Positions 1 to 6,147 of a stretch of 7,569 nucleotides of DNA are shown piece by piece; the first letter of the stretch is position 1; each line of letters opens with the position of its first letter. Origin of the DNA: CAYNNP01 sp964398215 (lineage in GTDB: Bacteria > Planctomycetota > Planctomycetia > Pirellulales > Pirellulaceae); the NCBI GenBank assembly GCA_964398215.1, contig CAYNNP010000282.1, forward strand, positions 1 to 7,569, read 5' to 3'. Position numbers and translations under genes: made by a program. The notes below the pieces were generated by a model that was not told the origin of the DNA, did not search any database, and saw only the letters and a list, made by a program, of their open reading frames with translations.

Positions 1-51
1 ATTGCAGCACCTCTCGTTTTTAGCGTTGCGATACAGCGTGTGAATAAATCA

Positions 52-95
52 CTCTTCCACTGGGAGAGCCCGACCCTCCCGCTGCGCAGGAGGGT
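52..95. repeat. Two adjacent stem-loops, possibly REP-like
   Basis: The first arm pair is CTCTTCC (52-58) with GGGAGAG (62-68), giving seven pairs including one G-T around a 3-base loop. The second is ACCCTCC (73-79) with GGAGGGT (89-95), seven perfect pairs around a 9-base loop. They sit only 4 bases apart. Neither is followed by a T-run on either strand, so they do not look like classical intrinsic terminators. Close-set GC-rich hairpins between genes are typical of dispersed extragenic palindromes, but only one copy is visible here, so the repeat status is inferred. Confidence 0.45.
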
Positions 96-159
96 AAACA
101 AAACATCGCAATATCAAAACCTAACACGCAGGACTACTTTTGTCGGGCGCATCAGAAAT

Positions 160-174
160 GCCCAACTACTGGGC
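160..174 (-). terminator. Weak candidate terminator hairpin of the MFS gene
   Basis: The inverted repeat GCCCA (160-164) and TGGGC (170-174) has a 5-base loop and lies 22 bases beyond the TAA of the leftward MFS gene. Read on the minus strand it is followed by ATTTCT, a poor T-run. A competing imperfect hairpin (146-152 with 158-163, one bulge) overlaps its left arm. The position is right for a terminator, but the five-pair stem and the weak T-tract make the call uncertain. Confidence 0.3.
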
Positions 175-196
175 TAACTAAAATGGCAAGTGGTTC

Positions 197-1417
197 TTAC
201 CGCAGTGTTCTGCCAATTCGAAGGGTGGCTCCGATCGCGGTTGTCAGTAGCAGGATGGTGGCCGCGATGGCTTGCGCGGATCCGATTCCCATCGCACCGG
301 CGACTTGGCCCCAAATCATTGACCCGACCGCCATCGAAAATGCGATCGCGGTTAAGTAACATGACATGCCTCGCGCTCGCATGCGTCTTGGTAGTTGGAT
401 TTGAATCGATGCGTTCAAAGTTGTCAGCGTCATCATCCAGCATCCGCCCATCAGCAGCGTTGTACAGCTCACGATCAGACGCGACTCGAACAAACTGCTA
501 GTTAGAAACCCAGTTGCAAATAGAAGCATCGCGCCGGTGAATGTTTTGCCAGCACCCCATTTGCTTTTGAAATTGGGCAGCAAACTCGCAGCGATCACGG
601 CGCCGATGCCAAACAAACCCGTTAACAGTCCTAGACCGCTTGGGCCCCACTGCAATCTGACTTTTACCACCAGTGGCAGTAACGCCCAAAATGCACTGGC
701 CGGTATGACAAACAAAATCACTCCGATCAAAACGCGCCGAATCGATTGCTTGCGATAGACGTATCGAACGCCTTGCACCATCGAAACCCAGAACGACAAA
801 CCTCTTGGTGACTCGCTACTTTCCCGCCGCCATCGAAATAGCACCAGCAGCACACCCGCAAACGAAACGGCGTTGATCGCAAATGCGATCCAGACCCCGG
901 TAAGTCCGATTAGATAGCCGCCGATGGCAGGTCCGATTGCTCGTGCCAAATTGAAGCTCACGCTGCCCAATGCAACGGCTTGGGGAAGTTGTTCTCGTGG
1001 CACAAGTTCTGGAATGGCGGCTTGCCAAGTCGGAACGTGTACAACCAGGCTTAGCCCCATCGCAAAGGTCAGCAACAGCAGCAGCGATGGCGTGATACGC
1101 TCGGTATGAGTCAAGAATGCCAGCGTGGTTGCACAGCTCAGCAGCGTTAGCTGAGTCAATATCAGCAATTTTCGGCGGTCAAACCGATCAGCCAATACTC
1201 CCGCTGGGATCGCCAGGATTGTGACCGGTATCGTCATGGCAGTACGAACCGCAGCAACCTTTTCTGGCGTTCCGTCCAGTTCACTCATCAGCCATCCAGC
1301 CCCGATGTCATGAACCCATGTGCCCAGATTGGACATCAGTGAAGCGATCCAGAAGGCTCGAAACATTGACGTTTTTAGCGGGGCCCAGGCGGATTGATCG
1401 GTGTGTCTTTCAGGCAA
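197..1417 (-). CDS. MFS exporter, EntS/MFS_3 type
   Basis: This 406-residue inner-membrane protein is a major facilitator exporter, presumably a proton-driven drug or metabolite antiporter; the substrate cannot be read from sequence. Motif A of the superfamily is clear after helix 2 (residues 73-83, G-x-L-A-D-R-F-D-R-R-K). The family-typical stretch PELVPREQLPQAVAL (136-150) precedes NLARAIGPAIGG (156-167) in helix 5, and PRRMRARGM (343-351) precedes helix 11. About 12 hydrophobic helices fit, and the length is normal for the single-domain members. The longest start is TTG at 1417 with no good ribosome binding site. ATG at codon 18 is the alternative, but it would drop the SAWAPL segment that usually begins this family, so I prefer TTG. 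The gene is divergent from the ABC operon across 137 bp. It could equally be annotated simply as an MFS transporter. Confidence 0.9.
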   Translation of the reverse strand: MPERHTDQSAWAPLKTSMFRAFWIASLMSNLGTWVHDIGAGWLMSELDGTPEKVAAVRTAMTIPVTILAIPAGVLADRFDRRKLLILTQLTLLSCATTLAFLTHTERITPSLLLLLTFAMGLSLVVHVPTWQAAIPELVPREQLPQAVALGSVSFNLARAIGPAIGGYLIGLTGVWIAFAINAVSFAGVLLVLFRWRRESSESPRGLSFWVSMVQGVRYVYRKQSIRRVLIGVILFVIPASAFWALLPLVVKVRLQWGPSGLGLLTGLFGIGAVIAASLLPNFKSKWGAGKTFTGAMLLFATGFLTSSLFESRLIVSCTTLLMGGCWMMTLTTLNASIQIQLPRRMRARGMSCYLTAIAFSMAVGSMIWGQVAGAMGIGSAQAIAATILLLTTAIGATLRIGRTLR

Positions 1418-1554
1418 AGTTAACTTTCGGAGTTGATATTGGTCGCAAAATCAGACTGTTCGGCAAAATTGGCTGCCGGAAAATAGAGCGTGACCTAGGT
1501 TTCAAACAGCCGCGTAGTGTACTTTCATCCGTCTTGTTGCCCAGAACGAATCCC
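1418..1554. promoter_or_regulatory. Divergent intergenic region with inverted repeat
   Basis: These 137 bp separate the leftward MFS gene from the rightward ABC ATPase, so both promoters probably lie here. An inverted repeat pairs 1459-1465 with 1474-1480 (CGGCA and TGCCG at the core, seven positions with one G-T) around 8 bases, and could be an operator or the base of a leader hairpin. I could not pick a convincing -35/-10 pair on either strand. No regulator gene is adjacent. The regulatory role is inferred from position only. Confidence 0.3.
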
Positions 1555-2349
1555 ATGATTCAAGTCGAACATCTGTCTAAGTTGTACGAAGATTACTTAG
1601 CCGTTGACGAGATCAGCTTTGAGCTGCATGACGGGTGGATTTGTGGACTGGTTGGCCCCAATGGAGCCGGCAAAACAACGACGATGCGTTGTCTGGCGGG
1701 GTTATTGCCAGCGACGACGGGCAAATTACGCGTCGCCGGTTGTGACCTGTCGCGTGAATTGATCGATCTGAAAAGAAAGCTTGCTTACGTTCCCGATGAC
1801 CCACCATTGTTCGACGATTTGACGGTCGGGCAACACATGGATTTTGTCGGGCGGATCTACAACGTCGCCGATCATATCGAAAAGTCCAAAGAATTGTTGG
1901 AACACTTCGAACTCACTGACAAGATACATGCGGGTGCGACAACGCTGTCGCGAGGCATGCGACAAAAACTGGCAATCTGCTGTGCGTACTTGTACGACCC
2001 GCAAGTTCTGTTGTTGGACGAACCACTCACGGGATTGGACCCGCCAGGCATTCGCAAACTATTGAACTCGGTTGTGCAGCGAGCCGCGATGGGAACCACA
2101 GTCATTATCAGTAGTCATTTGCTGGCGATGATCGAAGAGGTATGCACTCATTTGATGGTTATGAAACAAGGGCGACTGCAGTACTTTGGAGCGGCTGATG
2201 ATTTGCGAGCCAAATTCCCAGCAGCAAAGACACTGGAAGAAGCATTCTTTGCCGCAACGTGCGGTCAATCCAGTGACGAGCTTGAATCGAACATGCCTTT
2301 GATCCCCGCAACGATTCCGATCCATTCGTTGGATGGAGTCAACGCATGA
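1555..2349 (+). CDS. ABC transporter ATP-binding protein
   Basis: This 264-residue cytoplasmic ATPase powers the membrane protein encoded by the next gene, which it overlaps by four bases (ATGA). All nucleotide-binding motifs are present: Walker A GPNGAGKTT (34-42), ABC signature LSRGMRQKL (131-139), Walker B VLLLDEPLTGLD (151-162) with catalytic Glu156, and the switch His188 in the ISSH segment. The Q-loop position carries Asp81 in YVPDDP instead of the usual Gln, a variation I have seen in CcmA/NatA-like export ATPases. The C-terminal segment after about residue 225 is short and unassigned. The frame is open for 79 more codons upstream, but ATG 1555 is chosen because the ABC fold begins immediately (IQVEHLSKLY) and the extension would run into the MFS gene. 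No strong ribosome binding site precedes it. The substrate is unknown. Confidence 0.95.
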   Translation: MIQVEHLSKLYEDYLAVDEISFELHDGWICGLVGPNGAGKTTTMRCLAGLLPATTGKLRVAGCDLSRELIDLKRKLAYVPDDPPLFDDLTVGQHMDFVGRIYNVADHIEKSKELLEHFELTDKIHAGATTLSRGMRQKLAICCAYLYDPQVLLLDEPLTGLDPPGIRKLLNSVVQRAAMGTTVIISSHLLAMIEEVCTHLMVMKQGRLQYFGAADDLRAKFPAAKTLEEAFFAATCGQSSDELESNMPLIPATIPIHSLDGVNA

Positions 2350-4046
2350 AGTCGGAATTGGCAAGCCTGGATTCGCCGATCGTGTTCAAGCACTTGTTTG
2401 ACTTGACGGTCGCCCGGGCCAAGTTTCGAGGCAAACGTTTGATTCAGCGTTTGCGATCACCGCGAAGAATGTTGGCGACACTGTTCGCCGTCATATTCTT
2501 TGGCGGTTACGTGATGAATGCTATTTTCATTTTGTCAGCGAGGGACGCTGCCGATCCACAGCGATTGAGCTATTGGCTTTCCGGCGGGATGGTGATTTAC
2601 ATTCTGTATCACATCGTCCGCTGTGCATGGACGAGCAAGGTTGCTGACTTACAACTTACTGACGCGGAACAGAATCTGCTGGGCGGTGCGCCCATTCCCA
2701 GGTCCGCGCTTGCGATCTACCACATCAACAACGTTCTGATGACGTCGGCGATCAAGACGTTTTTGTTGGTGATGGTGATCATCTTTGACGTGCCACGAAC
2801 GGAATTCTTGGTGCTGGGAGTCTTTTCATCGATAATCCTGTTGGAAACATTGCGGTTGGCGATCGATCGATGGTCAGCAGGTCTTAGCGACTTTGCGAAA
2901 ACGCAAATGAAGTTTGGCATCACGGCAATTGTGGGTGCGTTGGCATTTCAAGTATTCGCGCGGCTTGCGGAATCAACGCCGCTGGGATCACCGATGATGG
3001 CGTACATCAAAAACGGATTTTCGGCGATCGGTGATACGGCGTCGTGTTCTGTGATTCAGTACTTGGCGATTCCTTGGCATTGTCCGTCGCAACTTTCGAT
3101 TGCAGAGAGTTATTCGGTGACGTCTTTCTACTATCTGTCGATCACGCTGGTTTCGATTCCGCTGGCAATCTTTGCATTCTTGAAAGCTGATCAGTGGGCC
3201 TCCGGTTGCCGGTTGTCGCGAGAGAAAGCACGATTTGAGGCGGGCAAGTTTAGCCGTAGCGGTCCTGAGCAAGCTCCCGGCGATCGTGCATTGTGCGCAG
3301 AAGCTAGCCTGTCTGATCGGTTGTTTGGTTGGATGCCACACGAAGTCGCGGCGTTGATATCCCGCCAAGCGGTCAGCATTCGGCGCTATCGAATGAATAT
3401 CCTGTTCAGTTTTCTGATACCGTTAGTGCTTTGTTTGTCACCACTGCTGACAGGCAGGGCAAACATGCAATGGTTCTTTGTGATCGGCGGAGTCGCGCTT
3501 TGCACGATTTTGCTCGCGCCGCCAGCACTGAAATTGGATTTCCGACGAGACCTGCGGCGGATTTTGTTGCTGCGTGGTATGCCAATCAAACCTCTTTCGA
3601 TGGTGATCGGGCAGCTTGCACTTCCCATTCTTATCACGCTTTGTTTTCAGTGGGTGACATTGCTTGTAGCAGCCTTGGTGATTCAGACCTCGTTTCTAGA
3701 GCTATTGCTGTGGACGGGTTTGATGAATGCGTTGGCGGTGTTCGCCTTTGCGATGGAAAACGCATTGTTCTTGGCGTATCCGCATCACGAACACAGCGAA
3801 GGCATCGCAATGTTGGTCCGAGCCAAGTTGACATTTTTGGGCAAAGGCGCGGTGATTGGATTGTCGACGGCAATGCTGTTCGCGTGGGCCATCGCTTGCA
3901 AGTCGCTGTTCAGTGGCGTTTGGATTGTTGTCATGCTGATCGTCGGTTCCTTGGCAGCTGCCTGGACGATTGCCTTGATTGCAATTGCGGCCACCGCTTG
4001 GTGTTGGAAAAGATTCGACTTGGCGTACGACGTTCCACCGCAATAG
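2346..4046 (+). CDS. ABC exporter membrane subunit (putative)
   Basis: This 566-residue polytopic protein is the likely permease partner of the upstream ATPase. The start ATG overlaps the ATPase stop as ATGA, and GGAG at 2335-2338 sits 7 bases upstream, so translational coupling is likely. Hydrophobic segments fit about 10-12 helices, roughly at 42-63, 76-94, 130-148, 152-172, 190-206, 258-278, 351-370, 375-393, 425-447, 450-478 (perhaps two), 501-519 and 522-555. A hydrophilic loop of about 70 residues (280-350) divides two halves. GAPIPRS (114-120) and DFRRDLRRILLLRGMPIKP (398-416) look like the two repeated 'LLxxxPI' cytoplasmic elements of the Putative ABC exporter family (Pfam ABC_export), assigned from memory of that family and not by search. 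Substrate unknown. There is no signal peptide beyond the first helix. Confidence 0.85.
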   Translation: MKSELASLDSPIVFKHLFDLTVARAKFRGKRLIQRLRSPRRMLATLFAVIFFGGYVMNAIFILSARDAADPQRLSYWLSGGMVIYILYHIVRCAWTSKVADLQLTDAEQNLLGGAPIPRSALAIYHINNVLMTSAIKTFLLVMVIIFDVPRTEFLVLGVFSSIILLETLRLAIDRWSAGLSDFAKTQMKFGITAIVGALAFQVFARLAESTPLGSPMMAYIKNGFSAIGDTASCSVIQYLAIPWHCPSQLSIAESYSVTSFYYLSITLVSIPLAIFAFLKADQWASGCRLSREKARFEAGKFSRSGPEQAPGDRALCAEASLSDRLFGWMPHEVAALISRQAVSIRRYRMNILFSFLIPLVLCLSPLLTGRANMQWFFVIGGVALCTILLAPPALKLDFRRDLRRILLLRGMPIKPLSMVIGQLALPILITLCFQWVTLLVAALVIQTSFLELLLWTGLMNALAVFAFAMENALFLAYPHHEHSEGIAMLVRAKLTFLGKGAVIGLSTAMLFAWAIACKSLFSGVWIVVMLIVGSLAAAWTIALIAIAATAWCWKRFDLAYDVPPQ

Positions 4047-4168
4047 TCAGCAGAACACAATTGCGAGTGACAAAGACGGAAATCAACCGATGATGGATGT
4101 GTTTGAGTTGTCGTAGGATTCTTTCAGGGCAGTCGATCGACTAGACTGACGACCTAGGAGAACTATGC
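4047..4168. promoter_or_regulatory. hemB upstream region with 12-bp palindrome
   Basis: This gap has no clear terminator for the ABC operon, so read-through into hemB is possible. A perfect palindrome, AGTCGATCGACT, lies at 4131-4142, 26 bases before the hemB start. A palindrome this long is expected roughly once or twice by chance in a window this size, so the operator idea rests only on its position. TAGGAT at 4114-4119 could be a poor -10 element but lacks a matching -35. Confidence 0.25.
4156..4160 (+). promoter_or_regulatory. hemB ribosome binding site
   Basis: AGGAG ends 8 bases before ATG 4169 and is one of the few good Shine-Dalgarno matches in the window; it fixes the hemB start. 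A second ATG at 4165, in another frame, would be only 4 bases away and reads three codons to a TGA at 4174-4176. Confidence 0.75.
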
Positions 4169-5209
4169 ATGTTTGAATTTGCTCGAGGACCGTTTCCAAC
4201 GACACGTATGCGCCGCTCGCGTCGATACGGTTGGTCACGTCGGTTGACTTGCGAGTCCACGTTGACTGTGAACGATTTGATTTGGCCCATTTTTGTTTTT
4301 GATGGACAAGGCAGCCAGGACGTCACGAGCTTGCCTGGGGTTCAGAGACTGGGAACCGATCGGGTCAAGGCAGCGGCGGTACAAGCCTGTGAGCTGGGGA
4401 TTCCCGCGATCGCTGTTTTTCCGGCAACGGAACCGGATCTGAAGACCGAGGATGCGCGCGAGGCGATCAACCCTAAGAATCTCGTTTGCAGAACCGTCGA
4501 AGCCATCAAATCCGAAGTCGGTGATCGCTTGGGGATTATCTGTGACGTGGCCTTGGATCCGTACAGCAGTCACGGACAAGATGGTTTGGTGATTGACGGT
4601 GACGTTGCCAATGACCAGACGATCGAGGTGCTGTGTCAACAAGCCGTTGTGCAGGCGCAGGCTGGTTGCGACGTGATTGCACCAAGCGACATGATGGATG
4701 GCCGCATCGGCGAGATTCGAAAGGCACTGGATTCACATCAATTCCAAGACGTCCAAATCATGTCATACGCGGCTAAATACGCGAGTGCGTTTTACGGTCC
4801 GTTCCGTGATGCGGTTGGTTCCGCGTCGAATCTGGGCAAGTCGGGAAAACAGACTTATCAACAATCGCCTGCGCAGACGGACGAGGCTCTTCATGAGGTC
4901 GCACTTGATTTACAAGAAGGCGCCGATAGCGTGATGGTCAAACCGGGCATGCCCTACTTGGACGTTTTGCAACGCGTCAAATCAACTTTCGGAGTTCCGA
5001 CGTTTGTCTATCAAGTCAGCGGCGAGTACGCGATGTTGTCTGCTGCTGCGCAAAACGGATGGCTTGATCGACGATCGACAATTATGGAGAGTTTGTTGGC
5101 GTTCAAGCGGGCGGGTGCTGATGGCGTGTTGACCTATTTTGCGCCCGAAGTTGCTAAGTGGTTGAATGACGCCGATGCTACTTGTTTCAACCAAAATGGC
5201 GGCTGGTAA
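4169..5209 (+). CDS. hemB: Delta-aminolevulinic acid dehydratase (porphobilinogen synthase)
   Basis: HemB condenses two molecules of 5-aminolevulinate into porphobilinogen, the second common step of tetrapyrrole (haem, cobalamin) synthesis, in the cytosol. The 346-residue TIM-barrel protein has normal length for the family. Both Schiff-base lysines are visible: Lys203 in SYAAKYASAFYGPFRDA and Lys258 in SVMVKPGMPYLD. The metal loop reads DVALDPYSSHGQDG (126-139), with Asp where zinc enzymes have the Cys triad, so this is the Asp-rich, magnesium- or potassium-responsive class known from Pseudomonas. The lid segment GKSGKQTYQQSPAQ (223-236) departs from the commoner DKKTYQMDPAN form but keeps the TYQ core. 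A well-placed AGGAG supports ATG 4169. The methyltransferase gene follows after 20 bp and is probably co-transcribed. Confidence 0.98.
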   Translation: MFEFARGPFPTTRMRRSRRYGWSRRLTCESTLTVNDLIWPIFVFDGQGSQDVTSLPGVQRLGTDRVKAAAVQACELGIPAIAVFPATEPDLKTEDAREAINPKNLVCRTVEAIKSEVGDRLGIICDVALDPYSSHGQDGLVIDGDVANDQTIEVLCQQAVVQAQAGCDVIAPSDMMDGRIGEIRKALDSHQFQDVQIMSYAAKYASAFYGPFRDAVGSASNLGKSGKQTYQQSPAQTDEALHEVALDLQEGADSVMVKPGMPYLDVLQRVKSTFGVPTFVYQVSGEYAMLSAAAQNGWLDRRSTIMESLLAFKRAGADGVLTYFAPEVAKWLNDADATCFNQNGGW

Positions 5210-5216
5210 ACGAGCG

Positions 5217-5223
5217 AAGGGAG
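5217..5223 (+). promoter_or_regulatory. Methyltransferase ribosome binding site
   Basis: AAGGGAG lies 6 bases before ATG 5230, between the hemB stop and that ATG. It decides the start of the methyltransferase: the frame is also open back to a TTG at 5182, but that start lies inside hemB and has no such site. Confidence 0.7.
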
Positions 5224-5229
5224 TTTGAA

Positions 5230-5922
5230 ATGGAAGTGGGAAACGAATCCCTGGAAGCAGAAACCAGCAGCCGGTTTGACTGGCATTGGCAGGAGACTGA
5301 GATCGCTGGGAAGACTTGGCAGCTTGCGATTGCCAGTGACCCTGACGGCATGTTGATCGATGCATGCAAGCGGCAAGACGCAGGTGAGCTGGGCGTGATT
5401 GATCCGTTTTGGGCTGCAACCTGGCGCGCCGCTGCGGGCTTGGATCGATTCATGACGCGAATGGATTTGAATGGTGTTGATGTGCTGGAACTGGGGTGCG
5501 GGACGGGACACGCTGGGATCGCTGCGGCGCTGCAAGGCGCGAATGTCACGTTGACCGACGGAGTCACGGATCCTTTGCTGTTGGTCCGGATGAGTACCAA
5601 GACACTGCGCGATCAATGCACAGTCCAACAACTGAGATTTGGAGTCGATCAAATTTCAGACAAACGATTCCCAGTGATTCTTGGCAGCGATGTCACCTAT
5701 CTACGGACGCTTTGGCCTGAATTAGACGTTTGTTTACGGCAGCATCTGGCGGTCGGCGGAAGCGTTTATCTAAGTGATCCTTTTCGCATTATCGCCAACG
5801 AATTTCGTGAGTGGATTGGAAACCATGGCTGGCAATACACTGAACACAAGATCGAGATGACCGACGAGGCGGAGCACCCCATCCGAATCATGGAATTGCA
5901 ACCGGAATCGATCACAGAATGA
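5230..5922 (+). CDS. Class I SAM-dependent methyltransferase, lysine-methyltransferase-like
   Basis: This 230-residue soluble protein transfers a methyl group from S-adenosylmethionine to an unknown acceptor. The Rossmann motif I is textbook: VLELGCGTGHAG (85-96), followed by the acidic end of strand 2 (Asp110 in TLTDG) and motif VILGSDVTY (149-157). Two further marks, DPFWAATW (58-65) and LSDPFR (181-186), resemble those of the Methyltransf_16 / ETFB-lysine methyltransferase group, which methylates protein lysines; PrmA is a more distant relative. That family placement is from memory and the target protein is not inferable. It starts 20 bp after hemB with its own ribosome binding site, so it is likely the second gene of that transcript. 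Adjacency to hemB alone does not show that it acts on a tetrapyrrole. Confidence 0.88.
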   Translation: MEVGNESLEAETSSRFDWHWQETEIAGKTWQLAIASDPDGMLIDACKRQDAGELGVIDPFWAATWRAAAGLDRFMTRMDLNGVDVLELGCGTGHAGIAAALQGANVTLTDGVTDPLLLVRMSTKTLRDQCTVQQLRFGVDQISDKRFPVILGSDVTYLRTLWPELDVCLRQHLAVGGSVYLSDPFRIIANEFREWIGNHGWQYTEHKIEMTDEAEHPIRIMELQPESITE

Positions 5923-5947
5923 CGTTTAAATGCCGATTTGCAGTCCA

Positions 5948-5956
5948 TGGTACAAT
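5948..5956 (+). promoter_or_regulatory. Candidate extended -10 promoter of the propeller gene
   Basis: TGGTACAAT matches the TGnTATAAT extended -10 pattern at all but one position. No good -35 is placed 16-18 bases upstream, which is tolerated by extended -10 promoters in well-studied bacteria. It lies 26 bases after the methyltransferase stop and about 190 bases before ATG 6148. The match is visible; activity is inferred. Confidence 0.35.
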
Positions 5957-6014
5957 GACTGTTTGGGGACGCGTAGCGGAAGTCGTCAACGGCTTATTGA
6001 ATTTACGCCAACGT

Positions 6015-6113
6015 CGCTAGCCGCGGACCTTGTAGTGATAACGCAATCCTTCGAGGCCCGTGGCTAGCGCCAGCGGCTCACAAAAACATCAGTCAAGGTC
6101 AGCTACCGCTGGC
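6015..6113 (+). repeat. Stem-loop pair, REP-like element or structured leader
   Basis: Bases 6015-6032 pair with 6052-6069 at 17 of 18 positions (two G-T pairs, one A-C mismatch) around a 19-base loop. A second stem, GCCAGCGG (6069-6076) with CCGCTGGC (6106-6113), has eight perfect pairs around 29 bases and shares one base with the first. The two G-T pairs would be A-C mismatches in a minus-strand RNA, so the fold favours a plus-strand transcript, the direction of the downstream gene. Motifs such as GGCTAGCGCCAGCGGCTCA look like the extragenic palindromes I associate with planctomycete genomes, but copy number cannot be judged from one window. Confidence 0.5.
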
Positions 6114-6147
6114 AGCATCACAAAGTGATATCAAGAGCAAAGGGTCT

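Larger units (their letters stand above)
1..196. other. Non-coding gap with stem-loops at the left edge
   Basis: I see no gene here. The forward frame from base 1 stays open to a TAA at 175-177, but its translation is rich in Arg, Thr, Asn and Gln, has no recognisable domain, and reads straight through two stem-loops, so I treat it as chance. The stretch holds adjacent hairpins at 52-68 and 73-95 and a third at 160-174. It lies beyond the 3' end of the leftward MFS gene; whatever lies to the left is outside the window. Confidence 0.6.
5923..6147. other. Long leader/intergenic region before the propeller gene
   Basis: This 225 bp gap contains no gene that I can support. It holds a candidate extended -10 promoter (5948-5956), a long imperfect stem-loop (6015-6069) and a second stem (6069-6113), all upstream of the rightward propeller gene. 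If the promoter is real, the transcript would carry a structured 5' leader of nearly 190 bases. No T-run follows either stem, so an intrinsic terminator of the methyltransferase transcript is not evident. Confidence 0.6.

Noticed and set aside
1..177. Forward open frame running in from the left edge
   Set aside because: The 58 codons have an Arg/Thr/Asn/Gln-rich translation with no recognisable motif, and it crosses two stem-loops. It could be the tail of an upstream gene, but nothing supports that.
1318..1554. 79-codon upstream extension of the ABC ATPase
   Set aside because: It overlaps the start of the divergent MFS gene, shows no domain, and the ABC fold begins right at ATG 1555.
3329..4093. 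A 254-codon forward open frame overlapping the ABC permease
   Set aside because: It is out of frame with a convincing membrane protein, its translation is rich in Arg, Asp, Cys and His with no domain or hydrophobic pattern, and it has no ribosome binding site. It is a shadow frame.
4235..4642. 135-codon minus-strand open frame opposite hemB
   Set aside because: It lies wholly antisense to an unmistakable hemB and has no protein-like features of its own.
5182..5229. TTG start extending the methyltransferase into hemB
   Set aside because: AAGGGAG at 5217-5223 is placed correctly for ATG 5230, and the extra 16 residues would only repeat hemB coding sequence in another frame.
5134..5652. 172-codon minus-strand open frame opposite hemB and the methyltransferase
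   Set aside because: It spans the antisense of two confident genes and their junction; its composition is that of a shadow frame.
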